NCBI RefSeq assembly: GCF_014202975.1
Contig: NZ_JACHHZ010000006.1
Location: 310,001 to 374,000, forward strand
DNA from: Povalibacter uvarum
GTDB lineage: Bacteria; Pseudomonadota; Gammaproteobacteria; Steroidobacterales; Steroidobacteraceae
DNA length: 64,000 nucleotides
Direction: 5' to 3'
Below, piece after piece: positions 25,966 through 33,946 of the stretch (position 1 is the stretch's first letter; each line of letters begins with the position of its first letter). Below the pieces are notes generated by a model. It saw only the letters and a program-made list of their open reading frames with translations, did not search any database and was not told the DNA's origin. The position numbers and the translations under genes are program-made.

Positions 25966-28878
25966 ATGTCCACGTCTCGTATCGAAGATAGTGTCGCCAC
26001 GGAGGCGGCCGACGCGCTGATCGCGTTCGATCAGCAAACCCTCATCTCAACCTTCGAGCGCCCCGCGCCGAAGCAGTCCATCACGCTGGCGGCCGCACCG
26101 ACCGTCGAATCGAGCACTGCGGTCGGCGCCGCGTCGACCGACGGAGAGTTCACGATCCAGGCCGTCGTCGGCACGTTCAGTGCCGGCCAGCTCACCGTGT
26201 TCGGCGACTCGTTGAACAACAACGTCGAGCTCAGCCGCAACGCTGCGGGCGCGATCCTCGTCAACGGCGGTGCGGTCGCCGTCACCGGCGGCACGCCGAC
26301 TGTCGCAAACACCACATTGATGCAGGTGTTCGGCCAGGCGGGCAACGACACGATCACACTGAATGAAGCGAACGGCGCATTGCCGCGCGCGAATCTGTTC
26401 GGTGGCGCAGGCAACGACGTGCTCACCGGCGGCTCAGGCGCCGACATGCTTTTCGGCCAGGCCGACAACGACACGCTGCTCGGCAAGGGTGGCAATGACT
26501 TCCTGTTCGGAGGCGCAGGCGATGACGTGCTGACCGGCGGCGACGCGGACGACCAGGTTTTCGGTGAAGCCGGCAACGATCGCTTCATCTGGAATCCCGG
26601 CGACGACACCGATCTGTATGAAGGCGGCCAGGGCATCGACACCACCGTCGTGAACGGCGGCAACGGCACTGAGCAGTTCACTGTCACGGCGAACGGCACC
26701 CGTGTCCGTTTCGACCGCCTCAACCCCGCACCCTTCTCGCTCGATCTCGGCACGATGGAGAATCTCGAGCTCAACATGGGCGGCGGCGACGACTCGTTCT
26801 CCGCAACCGGCAACCTGGCGGCGCTGATCAGCGTCAAGGTCGATGGCGGCACGGGCAACGACACGATCCTCGGCAGCAACGGCAACGACCTGCTCATCGG
26901 CGGCGAAGGCAATGACTTCATCGACGGCCAGCAGGGCAACGACACTGCTTTGCTCGGCGCCGGCGACGACGTGTTCCAGTGGGATCCGGGTGACGGCAGC
27001 GACGTGGTCGAGGGCGGCTCGGGCACGGACCGCATGCTGTTCAACGGCAGCGCTGGCAACGAGATCTTCACGGCATCCGCGAACGGCGGCCGCGTACTCT
27101 TCACGCGCAGCCTCGGCAACATCGTCATGGATCTGAACGATGTCGAAACCCTCGATCTGAATGCCCTCGGCGGCACGGACACGGTGACGGTCAACGACCT
27201 GAGCGGTACCGACGTGACGCGAGTCAATGTGAACCTGTCCGGCACGATCGGCGGCACCACGGGCGACGCTGCGGCGGATGTCGTGATTGCCAACGGCACC
27301 AACGGCAATCAGTCCATCGATGTCGTGGGCGCCGGCACTGCGGTGTCGGTCCTCGGACTTCCGGCGCAGATCAACATCACCAACAGCGAAGGCGCCAACG
27401 ATTCGCTGGTCGTCAATGCGCTCGGCGGCGACGACACGATCACGGCAACTACGTTGCCCGCGGGTGTCTCGCGACTGACGCTCGACGGCGGCGCGGGCAA
27501 TGACCGCATCTTCGGCAGCCAGGGCGCGGATGTGATCTTCGGCGGCACCGGCGACGATTTCGTCTTCGGCGACAACGGCAACGACACTGCCTTCCTCGGC
27601 GCTGGCGACGACGTGTTCCAGTGGGATCCGGGTGATGGCAACGACACCATCGAAGGCCAGGACGGTCTGGACGAGATGCTTTTCAATGGTTCCAATGCCA
27701 GCGAGAACATCAACATCATTGCGAACGGGGGACGTGCTCTGTTCCTGCGCGATGTGGCGAACGTCACGATGGACATGGACGACGTCGAACAGATCACGTT
27801 CAACGCGCTTGGCGGCGCTGACAACATCGTCGTCGGCGACCTCACCGGCACCGACATCGATTCCATCGCGATCAACCTGGCGGGCCCAGTCGACGCCAAC
27901 GCGGGCGATGGCGCCGTGGACACGGTGACCGTCAACGGCTCCAACGGCGATAGCGCCATTGCCGTCCTGAGTGCTGGCGATTCGGTCGCCGTCACGCAGG
28001 GACCTGACGTCGTATGGATCGACCACGCCGAAAGCACCGATCGCCTGACGATCAACGGCCTGGGCGGCAACGACACGATCGATGCGAGCGATCTGCGGGC
28101 CGGTCACATGGAGCTGACGATCAACGGCGGTCTCGGCAACGATCTGATGATCGGCAGCGCCGGGAACGACTTCTTCAACGGCGGCGACGGCAACGACGTG
28201 GCACTCATGGGCGCGGGCGATGACACGTTCGTCTGGAACCCGGGCGACGACAACGACACGCTCGAGGGCCAGGCCGGCTTCGACACGATGCTGTTCAACG
28301 GCGCGAACGTAGCCGAGAACGTCACGATCTCCGCGAACGGCGGCCGTGCCCTGTTCTTCCGCAACGTCGCCAACGTCCTGATGGATCTGAACGACGTCGA
28401 GAGCATCGACTTCAACGCGCTCGGCGGCGCCGACACCATCGTCGTCAACGACATGAGCGGCACGGATGTCCAGGACGTCAACATCAACCTCGCCGGCAAC
28501 GGCGGCGTGGGCGACGCGGCGGCCGATACCGTGGTCATCAACGCAACGAACGGCGACGACGTGATCTTCCTGTCGAGGGAAGCCGACGGCTCCGTCGTGG
28601 TGAACGGCCTCGCGACGCGCATCATCATCAGCGGCTTCGAAGCAGCGAACGATCGCATCGTCATCAACGGCCTGGCCGGCGACGACGTCATCGAAGCATC
28701 GGGCCTCACGCTCGGCAGCATCCTGCTGACCGCCGACGGCGGCGACGGCAACGATGTGCTGATCGGCGGCGAAGGCAACGACACGCTGCTCGGCGGCGCT
28801 GGCGATGATGTCCTGATCGGCGGTCTGGGACTGGATGTCCTGGATGGAGGGCTGGGCGACAACATCGTGATTCAGTAA
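25966..28878 (+). CDS. RTX calcium-binding protein, type I secretion substrate, with tandem ~210-aa modules
   Basis: A 970-residue acidic, glycine-rich protein without an N-terminal signal peptide. RTX nonapeptides (GGxGxDxxx) occur in blocks at about 147-205, 285-335, 500-545, 715-750 and 926-970; they form calcium-bound beta-rolls after export. Between them are three near-repeats of about 205-214 residues. Each starts GAGDDVFQWDPGDG-like, passes through ENGGRxLF and MDLNDVExxxxNALGGxDT, then a DLxGTD segment. The C-terminus GGLGDNIVIQ follows the last beta-roll directly. No enzymatic domain is recognised; an adhesin or surface-layer role is possible. The start ATG 25966 has AGGAG 6 bases upstream. 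The exporter and adaptor genes lie directly upstream. Confidence 0.93.
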   Translation: MSTSRIEDSVATEAADALIAFDQQTLISTFERPAPKQSITLAAAPTVESSTAVGAASTDGEFTIQAVVGTFSAGQLTVFGDSLNNNVELSRNAAGAILVNGGAVAVTGGTPTVANTTLMQVFGQAGNDTITLNEANGALPRANLFGGAGNDVLTGGSGADMLFGQADNDTLLGKGGNDFLFGGAGDDVLTGGDADDQVFGEAGNDRFIWNPGDDTDLYEGGQGIDTTVVNGGNGTEQFTVTANGTRVRFDRLNPAPFSLDLGTMENLELNMGGGDDSFSATGNLAALISVKVDGGTGNDTILGSNGNDLLIGGEGNDFIDGQQGNDTALLGAGDDVFQWDPGDGSDVVEGGSGTDRMLFNGSAGNEIFTASANGGRVLFTRSLGNIVMDLNDVETLDLNALGGTDTVTVNDLSGTDVTRVNVNLSGTIGGTTGDAAADVVIANGTNGNQSIDVVGAGTAVSVLGLPAQINITNSEGANDSLVVNALGGDDTITATTLPAGVSRLTLDGGAGNDRIFGSQGADVIFGGTGDDFVFGDNGNDTAFLGAGDDVFQWDPGDGNDTIEGQDGLDEMLFNGSNASENINIIANGGRALFLRDVANVTMDMDDVEQITFNALGGADNIVVGDLTGTDIDSIAINLAGPVDANAGDGAVDTVTVNGSNGDSAIAVLSAGDSVAVTQGPDVVWIDHAESTDRLTINGLGGNDTIDASDLRAGHMELTINGGLGNDLMIGSAGNDFFNGGDGNDVALMGAGDDTFVWNPGDDNDTLEGQAGFDTMLFNGANVAENVTISANGGRALFFRNVANVLMDLNDVESIDFNALGGADTIVVNDMSGTDVQDVNINLAGNGGVGDAAADTVVINATNGDDVIFLSREADGSVVVNGLATRIIISGFEAANDRIVINGLAGDDVIEASGLTLGSILLTADGGDGNDVLIGGEGNDTLLGGAGDDVLIGGLGLDVLDGGLGDNIVIQ

Positions 28879-28889
28879 GAGTCGCTCAG

Positions 28890-28914
28890 GGGGACGGCCT
28901 TGCGGCCGTCCTCC
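28890..28914 (+). terminator. Probable terminator hairpin after RTX gene
   Basis: GGACGGCC (28892-28899) pairs with GGCCGTCC (28904-28911) around TTGC, extended by G-T pairing, 12 bases after the RTX stop codon. It is followed by TCCT rather than a full T-run. Confidence 0.6.
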
Positions 28915-28920
28915 TGCGCG

Positions 28921-28952
28921 CTGGCCAACTGGCCAACTGGCTAACTGGCCAG
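28921..28952. repeat. Iterated CTGGCCAACTGGC palindrome, copy 2
   Basis: CTGGCCAA is iterated as CTGGCCAA-CTGGCCAA-CTGGCTAA-CTGGCCAG, directly behind the RTX terminator. A shorter copy (CCAGCCAACTGGCT) lies at 29101-29114. These belong with 5661-5687, 29450-29480 and 60434-60470. Confidence 0.75.
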
Positions 28953-28965
28953 AGTCGGAGGAGTG

Positions 28966-29093
28966 TCATTCCCGCGAAAGCGGGAATCCACGGCTCGGCA
29001 CCAAAGTAAGTTCACGGCCCGTCACTCCCGCGAAAGCGGGAGTCCATCCGGGTCCGGAAGAAAGATGGATTCCCGCCTGCGCGGGGATGACGG
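28966..29093. repeat. REP-like palindrome cluster, copy 2
   Basis: Three hairpin units of the type TCATTCCCGCGAAAGCGGGAAT are arranged head-to-tail and inverted (cores near 28967-28990, 29023-29045 and 29068-29092). Together with the flanking iterated palindromes and the next gene's promoter they fill the 327-base gap 28879-29205. Confidence 0.85.
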
Positions 29094-29165
29094 ACGGTCG
29101 CCAGCCAACTGGCTCCCCTCTTCGTCCTTCCCTATCCCTCCCATTTAAACGTCCAATTGCCCGCC

Positions 29166-29184
29166 AAATGAGAATGGCTATCAT
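29166..29184 (+). promoter_or_regulatory. Fur-box-like sequence upstream of DUF2061 gene
   Basis: AAATGAGAATGGCTATCAT ends 21 bases before the ATG at 29206. Aligned to the classical Fur box GATAATGATAATCATTATC (register 29164-29182), about 12 of 19 positions agree, including the ATGA-AAT and TATC halves. A very similar element occurs at 43965-43981. Iron regulation is an inference. Confidence 0.4.
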
Positions 29185-29205
29185 CTGATTCAGAGGATCG
29201 CCATC

Positions 29206-29406
29206 ATGCTCAAGACAGTCACTTTCACCACGATGCACATCAGCATCGCTTTCACGGTCGTCTATCTCATGACGGGAAGCGTCATGGTCGGTGGTGCGGT
29301 CGCGCTGATCGAGCCGCTGTGCAATTCGGTCGGGTACTTCTTTCATGAACGCGTGTGGGAACGCATTCGCGCGAGCCGGGCGACTGGGGTGCCGGCTTCG
29401 GTCTGA
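29206..29406 (+). CDS. DUF2061 small membrane protein
   Basis: A 66-residue inner-membrane protein of the DUF2061 family. It has the family features MLKTVTFTTMHISIAFTVVY, a central hydrophobic hairpin (VVYLMTGSVMVGGAVALIEP) and the conserved end CNSVGYFFHERVWERI. GAGGA lies 8 bases before the ATG. The family is widespread in Proteobacteria and its function is unknown. A Fur-box-like element overlaps the expected promoter, raising the possibility of iron-responsive expression. REP-like and CTGGC-type repeats flank the gene on both sides. Confidence 0.9.
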   Translation: MLKTVTFTTMHISIAFTVVYLMTGSVMVGGAVALIEPLCNSVGYFFHERVWERIRASRATGVPASV

Positions 29407-29410
29407 CTCG

Positions 29411-29480
29411 GAGGGATTCCCGTGTTCGCGGGAATGACGATTCTGAGCCCCTGGCTAGCGGGCTAACGGCTGGCTGGCTA
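29411..29480. repeat. REP-like hairpin plus iterated CTGGC palindrome
   Basis: A single REP-like unit (GGATTCCCGTGTTCGCGGGAATGACG, 29414-29439) is followed by CTGGCTAGCGGGCTAACGGC and further CTGGC iterations to 29480. The stop codon of the glutathione S-transferase gene (TAG on the minus strand, 29478-29480) is part of the iterated repeat. Confidence 0.7.
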
Positions 29481-30047
29481 AAACTTCATCGCCTTCGGCC
29501 GGGCCGCCAGCCTGTCGAGCCATGCCTCGAGCTTCGGGCGCTCGCTGCGTGTCCCCCACAGCCTCGCCCACAGAAACATCGATCCATTCATGATGTCGGC
29601 GAGCGTGAATTGCTCGCCGAAGAGATATGGTCCGTCGCCGAGCTCGCGTTCGATCACATCCTTCACAGTCTCGAAATCGGTCCACCCGCGCGCTGACGTC
29701 GTCGGCTGCTTCGTGAGTGCATCGCCCATCGACGGCTCGAGCTGCGACGTCGAATAGACCATGAGGGAGAGATAGCGACCGCGGTCCGGACTGCCGACCG
29801 GGGGAGCGACTTTCGCTTGAGGAAATTTGTCGCCGACGTACAGGCCGATGGCGGCGTTCTCGAAAATCTTCGTCGAGCCGTCGACGAGTGCAGGAAGTTT
29901 CCCTGCAGGATTGATGGCGAGGTACCCGGGCGACTTCTGTTCTTTCTTCTCGAGGTCGATCGGCACCAGCTCGTAGGAAGCGCCGCACTCATCCAGCATC
30001 CACTTGGCGATGACGGCCCGGCTCTTGGGATTGAAATAGAGTTTCAT
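29478..30047 (-). CDS. Glutathione S-transferase family protein
   Basis: A 189-residue cytosolic enzyme of the bacterial GST type, which conjugates or reduces via glutathione. The thioredoxin-like N-terminal domain reads MKLYFNPKSRAVIAKWMLDE with NPAGKLPALV (cis-Pro) and IFENAAIGLYVGD (the glutathione-binding 'ES/EN' turn). The all-helical C-terminal domain has LFGEQFTLADIMNGSMFLWA, the capping motif with conserved Asp. AGGA precedes the ATG. The C-terminal KAMKF runs into an iterated CTGGC repeat that supplies the stop codon. No pathway neighbours, so the substrate is unknown. Confidence 0.93.
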   Translation of the reverse strand: MKLYFNPKSRAVIAKWMLDECGASYELVPIDLEKKEQKSPGYLAINPAGKLPALVDGSTKIFENAAIGLYVGDKFPQAKVAPPVGSPDRGRYLSLMVYSTSQLEPSMGDALTKQPTTSARGWTDFETVKDVIERELGDGPYLFGEQFTLADIMNGSMFLWARLWGTRSERPKLEAWLDRLAARPKAMKF

Positions 30048-30119
30048 CGTCCTGCCCGATTCGAGGAGTAAAAAGCGACCGTCCCTGGCGCGGGCAGGTT
30101 CAGCTCGTTCGGATCGCGA

Positions 30120-30272
30120 TCAGCAGAGCGGGCAGAGAGGCTCGGCACGCGCCATGCAATTCGGACCCCCATCGAGGTCGAGACGCTCTGCGAGGGTTGC
30201 GAGAACTTCGCCGTCGCTCAGCGACCAGCCCGCGAGGCCGAGCACCACGATCAATGCGGCCAACTTACGCAT
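30120..30272 (-). CDS. Very small Cys-ended exported or membrane protein (50 aa)
   Basis: From the ATG at 30272, with GGGGAG 4-5 bases upstream, the product is 50 residues. It has a hydrophobic N-terminus (MRKLAALIVVLGLAGWSLSD), a short amphipathic stretch VLATLAERLDLDGG, and a Cys-rich end with PNCMARAEPLCPLC. The strong ribosome site and the signal-like start argue it is translated. The family is unknown. It lies 72 bases upstream of the glutathione S-transferase start on the same strand. The terminal C-P-L-C could be redox-active or bind metal; this is speculation. Confidence 0.5.
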   Translation of the reverse strand: MRKLAALIVVLGLAGWSLSDGEVLATLAERLDLDGGPNCMARAEPLCPLC

Positions 30273-30477
30273 ACGCACTCCCCAATTCCTTCCCTTCCAC
30301 ACGTCGTCGGCCGGTTATATCGCACGGCCCTCGAAGAGTTGCAACTCCCTGATAAATCGGACACATGCGGACACTTTTGGGTGCGGCGCAACCGGCGAAA
30401 ACGGGACGAATTCTGTCCGGAAGGACACTGGCGGAGCGACGAGCAATGAGCCGGAGAGCGGCGCGTCACCACCAGCC

Positions 30478-30513
30478 CTCTGGCTCACAGCTCGTCGCTC
30501 GCCGCTCATCGCC
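30478..30513. repeat. CTGGCTCACAGCTC-type intergenic repeat, copy 3
   Basis: CTCTGGCTCACAGCTCGTCG and CTCGCCGCTCATC match the copy near 3350-3378 and the inverse of 2961-2997. It lies in the gap 30273-30582 ahead of the FecI-type sigma gene, whose promoter must also be here. Confidence 0.5.
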
Positions 30514-30582
30514 TCTTGAGGGCAGCTTCCGGGCCTCACCCCGTCATATCATCGGACAGGCACGTATTGGGGATACGGACTC

Positions 30583-31092
30583 GTGCACGACCGCGGCGAA
30601 CGCATCGCAGGCTGGGTACGCAAGTGGAACAGCGGACTGACCCGCTTCCTCGAGCGTCGCGTGCCTGCGCGCATCGATGCCCAGGATCTCGCGCAGGAGG
30701 TCTACCTGCGGCTGCTGCGCGTCGAGGGCTTCGATTCCATCGCCGAGCCCCAGGCCTACCTGTACCGCGTTGCCACGAACGTGGCGTCTGAATGGCGCCT
30801 GCGTGCGTGCAACAGCAAGCCACACGGTGCCGATGAACTCGAATCGCTGCTCGCGGAGGCATCACCCGAAGCGGAGCTCGATGAAATGCAGTTCAGCGCC
30901 CAGCTCGATGCGGCGCTGCGCAGATTGTCGCCGATGGTACGGGGTGTCCTGTTCCTGAAGCTCCGCGACGGACTCACGCACCAGGAGATCGCGGAGCAGA
31001 TGGGGATTACGCCTCGCGTGGTTCGGCGCTGCGTTTCGCGCGGCTACGTCGAGCTGCGCGAGTACCTCACAACGGATCGGACCACGCTATGA
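30583..31092 (+). CDS. FecI-like ECF sigma factor
   Basis: A 169-residue ECF sigma factor of the iron/nutrient cell-surface-signalling type. Region 2 has FLERRVPARIDAQDLAQEVY LRLLRVE and AYLYRVATNVASEWR, the FecI-family form of the -10 recognition helix. Region 4 has LRRLSPMVRGVLFLKLRDGL and the helix-turn-helix HQEIAEQMGITPRVVRRCVS. It starts at GTG 30583 with GGGGA 9 bases upstream. Its last codons overlap the FecR-family gene as ATGA, so the two are translationally coupled. An STN-domain TonB receptor and trehalase encoded just beyond on the opposite strand are its likely targets. Confidence 0.95.
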   Translation: MHDRGERIAGWVRKWNSGLTRFLERRVPARIDAQDLAQEVYLRLLRVEGFDSIAEPQAYLYRVATNVASEWRLRACNSKPHGADELESLLAEASPEAELDEMQFSAQLDAALRRLSPMVRGVLFLKLRDGLTHQEIAEQMGITPRVVRRCVSRGYVELREYLTTDRTTL

Positions 31093-32159
31093 AACGTTTG
31101 CGCCCTGACTCACCCGCTCATCGCGCTGCCGAAGAAGCAGCGCAGTGGCTGGTGCTGCTCGAGGACGATGCAAGCGAGGACAACCGGACCCGGTTTCTCG
31201 AGTGGCTGCGCAGCTCGACGCTCAATGTCGAAGAATTTCTGCGCCTGAGCGCGCTCGAGCGCAGGCTTCGTCGCCATCAGGCCTGGCCCCTCGATTCCGT
31301 CGCTGATCTCGTTGCTGCCGCAGCCACGGGTTCTGACGTCGCATTGCTACCGGGCGCACAACGCCGCAAACCTCAACGGCGCATCTATCTGGCTGCTGCA
31401 GCGGTGGCTGTAGCAGTCATCGGCGGATCCCTGCTGGCATTCCAGTCCTGGCGCGCGAACGAAGCGAATACCTACGCGACGACGACCGGCGAACAGCGCT
31501 CGGTGACGCTCGCGGACGGCTCGATCGTCGAGCTCAACAGCCAGTCGCGCCTGCAGACGCATTACAGCGATGACGAGCGGCAGGTCGTCCTGACTCACGG
31601 CGAAGCGATCTTCCGCGTCGCAAAGAATCCGCAGCGGCCGTTTCGCGTCCGCGTCGGCGGCACGGACATCGTCGCCGTCGGTACGGCTTTCAACGTCAAC
31701 GTTCGCGACACAAAAACTGTCGTCACCGTCCTCGAGGGTCGGGTGCGGGTGTCGGATCATCCGGCCGCCGATCGTGGAGCAACGATCGCTGCGGCGAATC
31801 CCGTCGAGCTCGGCCAGGGCGAACAAGCGGTGATCGCCCGCGACCGAGCAACACCTACTGTCGTAGCGGTCGATCCGGTCAAGGCGATCGCATGGACCGA
31901 TCGCCGGCTGATTTTCGACAACACGCCGCTCGACACTGTCGCTGCCGAGTTTGCGCGGTATCACACCCGCACGATCCGCCTCACGACGAGTTCACTGAAG
32001 GACCGCCGCATCACCGGCGTGTTCGACGCCAACGATCCCGCGTCGCTGATCGAGTTCCTTCGCACCGATCAGGCGATCAATGTCGAAGCGGATGAGAAGG
32101 GATGGAAGCTGTCGTCGTCGGATCTGCTGATCGGGACGGCGGCGGTGGAGAAGAAATGA
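31089..32159 (+). CDS. FecR-family anti-sigma/signal transducer
   Basis: A 356-residue inner-membrane regulator that relays outer-membrane receptor occupancy to the sigma factor. The cytosolic N-terminus (about 10-60) is a DUF4880-type sigma-binding domain (AAEEAAQWLVLLEDDASEDN). A membrane helix lies at about 99-119 (LAAAAVAVAVIGGSLLAFQS). The FecR domain, about 130-240, reads GEQRSVTLADGSIVELNSQS and VVLTHGEAIFRVAKNPQRPF, and a C-terminal DUF4974-like domain has RRLIFDNTPLDTVAAEFARY. All domains are in the usual order and length. A REP-like hairpin lies 8 bases after the stop. Confidence 0.95.
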   Translation: MKRLRPDSPAHRAAEEAAQWLVLLEDDASEDNRTRFLEWLRSSTLNVEEFLRLSALERRLRRHQAWPLDSVADLVAAAATGSDVALLPGAQRRKPQRRIYLAAAAVAVAVIGGSLLAFQSWRANEANTYATTTGEQRSVTLADGSIVELNSQSRLQTHYSDDERQVVLTHGEAIFRVAKNPQRPFRVRVGGTDIVAVGTAFNVNVRDTKTVVTVLEGRVRVSDHPAADRGATIAAANPVELGQGEQAVIARDRATPTVVAVDPVKAIAWTDRRLIFDNTPLDTVAAEFARYHTRTIRLTTSSLKDRRITGVFDANDPASLIEFLRTDQAINVEADEKGWKLSSSDLLIGTAAVEKK

Positions 32160-32167
32160 AATACTCT

Positions 32168-32194
32168 GTCATTCCCGCGAAAGCGGGAATGACG
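32168..32194. repeat. Single perfect REP-like hairpin between convergent genes
   Basis: GTCATTCCCGC-GAAA-GCGGGAATGAC is a perfect 11-bp stem with a GAAA loop between the ends of the fecR-type and trehalase genes. A stable GNRA-type loop and this position suggest it ends or protects both transcripts. Confidence 0.8.
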
Positions 32195-32207
32195 AGTGAC
32201 CACGCTC

Positions 32208-33824
32208 CTACTGTGCCGGATACCGTTCCAGCAGCGCCCGCAGCACTCCATTCGTCCAACCGAACCCATCCTGCAGCGGATACTCCCCGCCGCCCGCTGC
32301 GCCACCGCCCGTAACCACATCGTATTTCTCGACGAGCTTGCCGGTCGCCTTGTAGACCGCGAGGTTCTGCTTTACCCACCGGGTGGCGATCTCATTGGCG
32401 AGCGGCTCGTTGTGATACCGACGGAGGCCTTCGATCACCATCCATTGCAAAGGCGCCCAGCCGTTCGGTGCATCCCATTGCTGGCCTGTTGCATGAGTCG
32501 TCGTGAGGACCCCGTGAGCGGCGAGCAACTGGCCCTTCACCGCGGTCGCGACTCCCCTCGCCTGCTCGTCCGTCGCGATGCCGAAGAACAACGGCGCGAC
32601 AGCCGCTGCGGTGACTTGCGCGCCTGCGCGATTCTCTCGCCACGAGTAGTCGGTGAACGCAGCGACCTGGGAATTCCAGAGATACTTGTGAATGGCCGCC
32701 TGGCGATCCCCCGCACGCGCACGGAATTCCTCCGCCCTCGCGGGTGAGTCTGCGTGGGCCCGAGCGAGCACTTGCTCCAGCGAATACAACAGGCCGTTCA
32801 GATCGACGGGCACCAGGTCGACAGTCCGGATCGTCGCCAGCGTCTTGCCGTCCGCGAACCAGCGCGAGCTGAAATCCCAGCCGCTTTCGGCCGCGGCGCG
32901 CAGATTCCGATACACCTCTTCAGCCGGCCGCCGCGACGCTTGCGCCGTCGCCACGTCCTCGGCATACGATTCCTCGCGGGGCGTCGCACGATCGTCCCAG
33001 TACCGATTGAGTATCGACCCATCCGGCATGCGCACGACTCGCCGGTGCGCGGGCATCCCCGCATTCAGCCGCTCGCTGCCATCCATCCAGAACTCATACT
33101 CGAGCAGCAGCGCGTTTCGATAGCGCGCGTACGCGGCATCGCCTTCATGCGCCGCGAGCAACTCGACCATCGCCGCGAAGAACGGCGGCTGCGAACGGCT
33201 GAGATAATAGCTGCGGTTACCGTTGGGAATGTGACCGTAGCGCTCGATGAGCAGCGCAAAGTTGTCGCACATCGACCGCACGAGATCGTGTCGCCCGCTC
33301 GCCTGAAGCCCGAGCATCGTGAAGTACGAGTCCCAGTAGTACATCTCGTTGAAACGCCCGCCCGGCACTACGTACCGCTGCGGCAGCGGCAATCGACTCG
33401 AGTACTCGATCTCCACGGCAGGATCGCGCGTCAGCACCGACCAGAGATGATCGATGTGCTGCGTGACGTTCTCGCCCGGATCGCTCCGATATTCCGCACC
33501 GGCGGCAACGGGCAGGTCGAACTCGCGTTTGACGAAGGCATGCAGATCGAAGCCCGGCGTGCTGCGTTCCTTCCTGTACGCCGCCACGATCTCGGCAGGC
33601 TCGCGCTTCGCGACTGCATCCACAAAGGTTTTGCTGTCAGGGAAGACGCGCTGCGTCTGCACGGCTTCGAACAGCTCGCCGTAGAGCTGGGAGGGAGTCG
33701 CAGGAACCTTGGGTTGAGGCGCCGTTGCACACGCTGCGAGCAGCGCGAGCACGCAGGAGACGATGAAGAGCGGAGGACGTGGGCGTGCCAGGGATTTGTC
33801 CGTGCGGCTGGGGATGAGTTTCAT
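32208..33824 (-). CDS. treA: Lipoprotein alpha,alpha-trehalase (GH37)
   Basis: Hydrolyses trehalose to two glucoses outside the cytoplasm. The 538-residue protein has a lipobox (LLAAC, Cys32), so it is membrane-anchored in the periplasm. Signature 1, PGGRFNEMYYWDSYF (154-168), and signature 2, QWDAPNGWAPLQW, are both complete. The predicted acid Asp is in ESGWDFSSRW and the base Glu in LVEKYDV, followed by GGGGEYPLQDGFGWTNGV-type substrate loop. All GH37 hallmarks are present. It lies 122 bases downstream of an STN-type TonB receptor gene on the same strand, separated by REP-like repeats, and faces the fecI/fecR pair. Confidence 0.96.
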   Translation of the reverse strand: MKLIPSRTDKSLARPRPPLFIVSCVLALLAACATAPQPKVPATPSQLYGELFEAVQTQRVFPDSKTFVDAVAKREPAEIVAAYRKERSTPGFDLHAFVKREFDLPVAAGAEYRSDPGENVTQHIDHLWSVLTRDPAVEIEYSSRLPLPQRYVVPGGRFNEMYYWDSYFTMLGLQASGRHDLVRSMCDNFALLIERYGHIPNGNRSYYLSRSQPPFFAAMVELLAAHEGDAAYARYRNALLLEYEFWMDGSERLNAGMPAHRRVVRMPDGSILNRYWDDRATPREESYAEDVATAQASRRPAEEVYRNLRAAAESGWDFSSRWFADGKTLATIRTVDLVPVDLNGLLYSLEQVLARAHADSPARAEEFRARAGDRQAAIHKYLWNSQVAAFTDYSWRENRAGAQVTAAAVAPLFFGIATDEQARGVATAVKGQLLAAHGVLTTTHATGQQWDAPNGWAPLQWMVIEGLRRYHNEPLANEIATRWVKQNLAVYKATGKLVEKYDVVTGGGAAGGGEYPLQDGFGWTNGVLRALLERYPAQ

Positions 33825-33842
33825 GCGGAAGATGCTACAGGT

Positions 33843-33943
33843 TCGTCATTCCCGCGAAAGCGGGAATCCATCTCTTCGGGAAGATGGATCCCGCCTACGC
33901 GGGGATGACGAAGGATGGATTCCCGCGTGCGCGGGATGACGGC
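33843..33943. repeat. REP-like palindrome cluster, copy 3
   Basis: Three inverted or direct units with cores CCCGCGAAAGCGGG, CCCGCCTACGCGGGG and CCCGCGTGCGCGGG fill the gap between the TonB receptor stop (33947) and the trehalase start (33824). They may act as an mRNA processing or stabilising element between these two minus-strand genes. Confidence 0.85.
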
Positions 33944-33946
33944 AAC

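Noticed and set aside
26434-28107. Minus-strand open frame of 557 codons opposite the RTX gene (and another at 26031-27308)
   Set aside because: It mirrors the biased codons of the glycine/aspartate-rich repeats on the plus strand. There is no domain, ribosome site or plausible composition, so it is a shadow.
26400-28870. Regularly repeated short DNA motifs that could suggest a CRISPR-like array
   Set aside because: They are in-frame GGNGGNGANGAN codons for RTX nonapeptides, with no uniform repeat/spacer length.
28966-29093. Clustered palindromes considered as a CRISPR or an attachment site
   Set aside because: Units vary, are inverted relative to one another and recur singly at six other loci. 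No cas or integrase gene is present.
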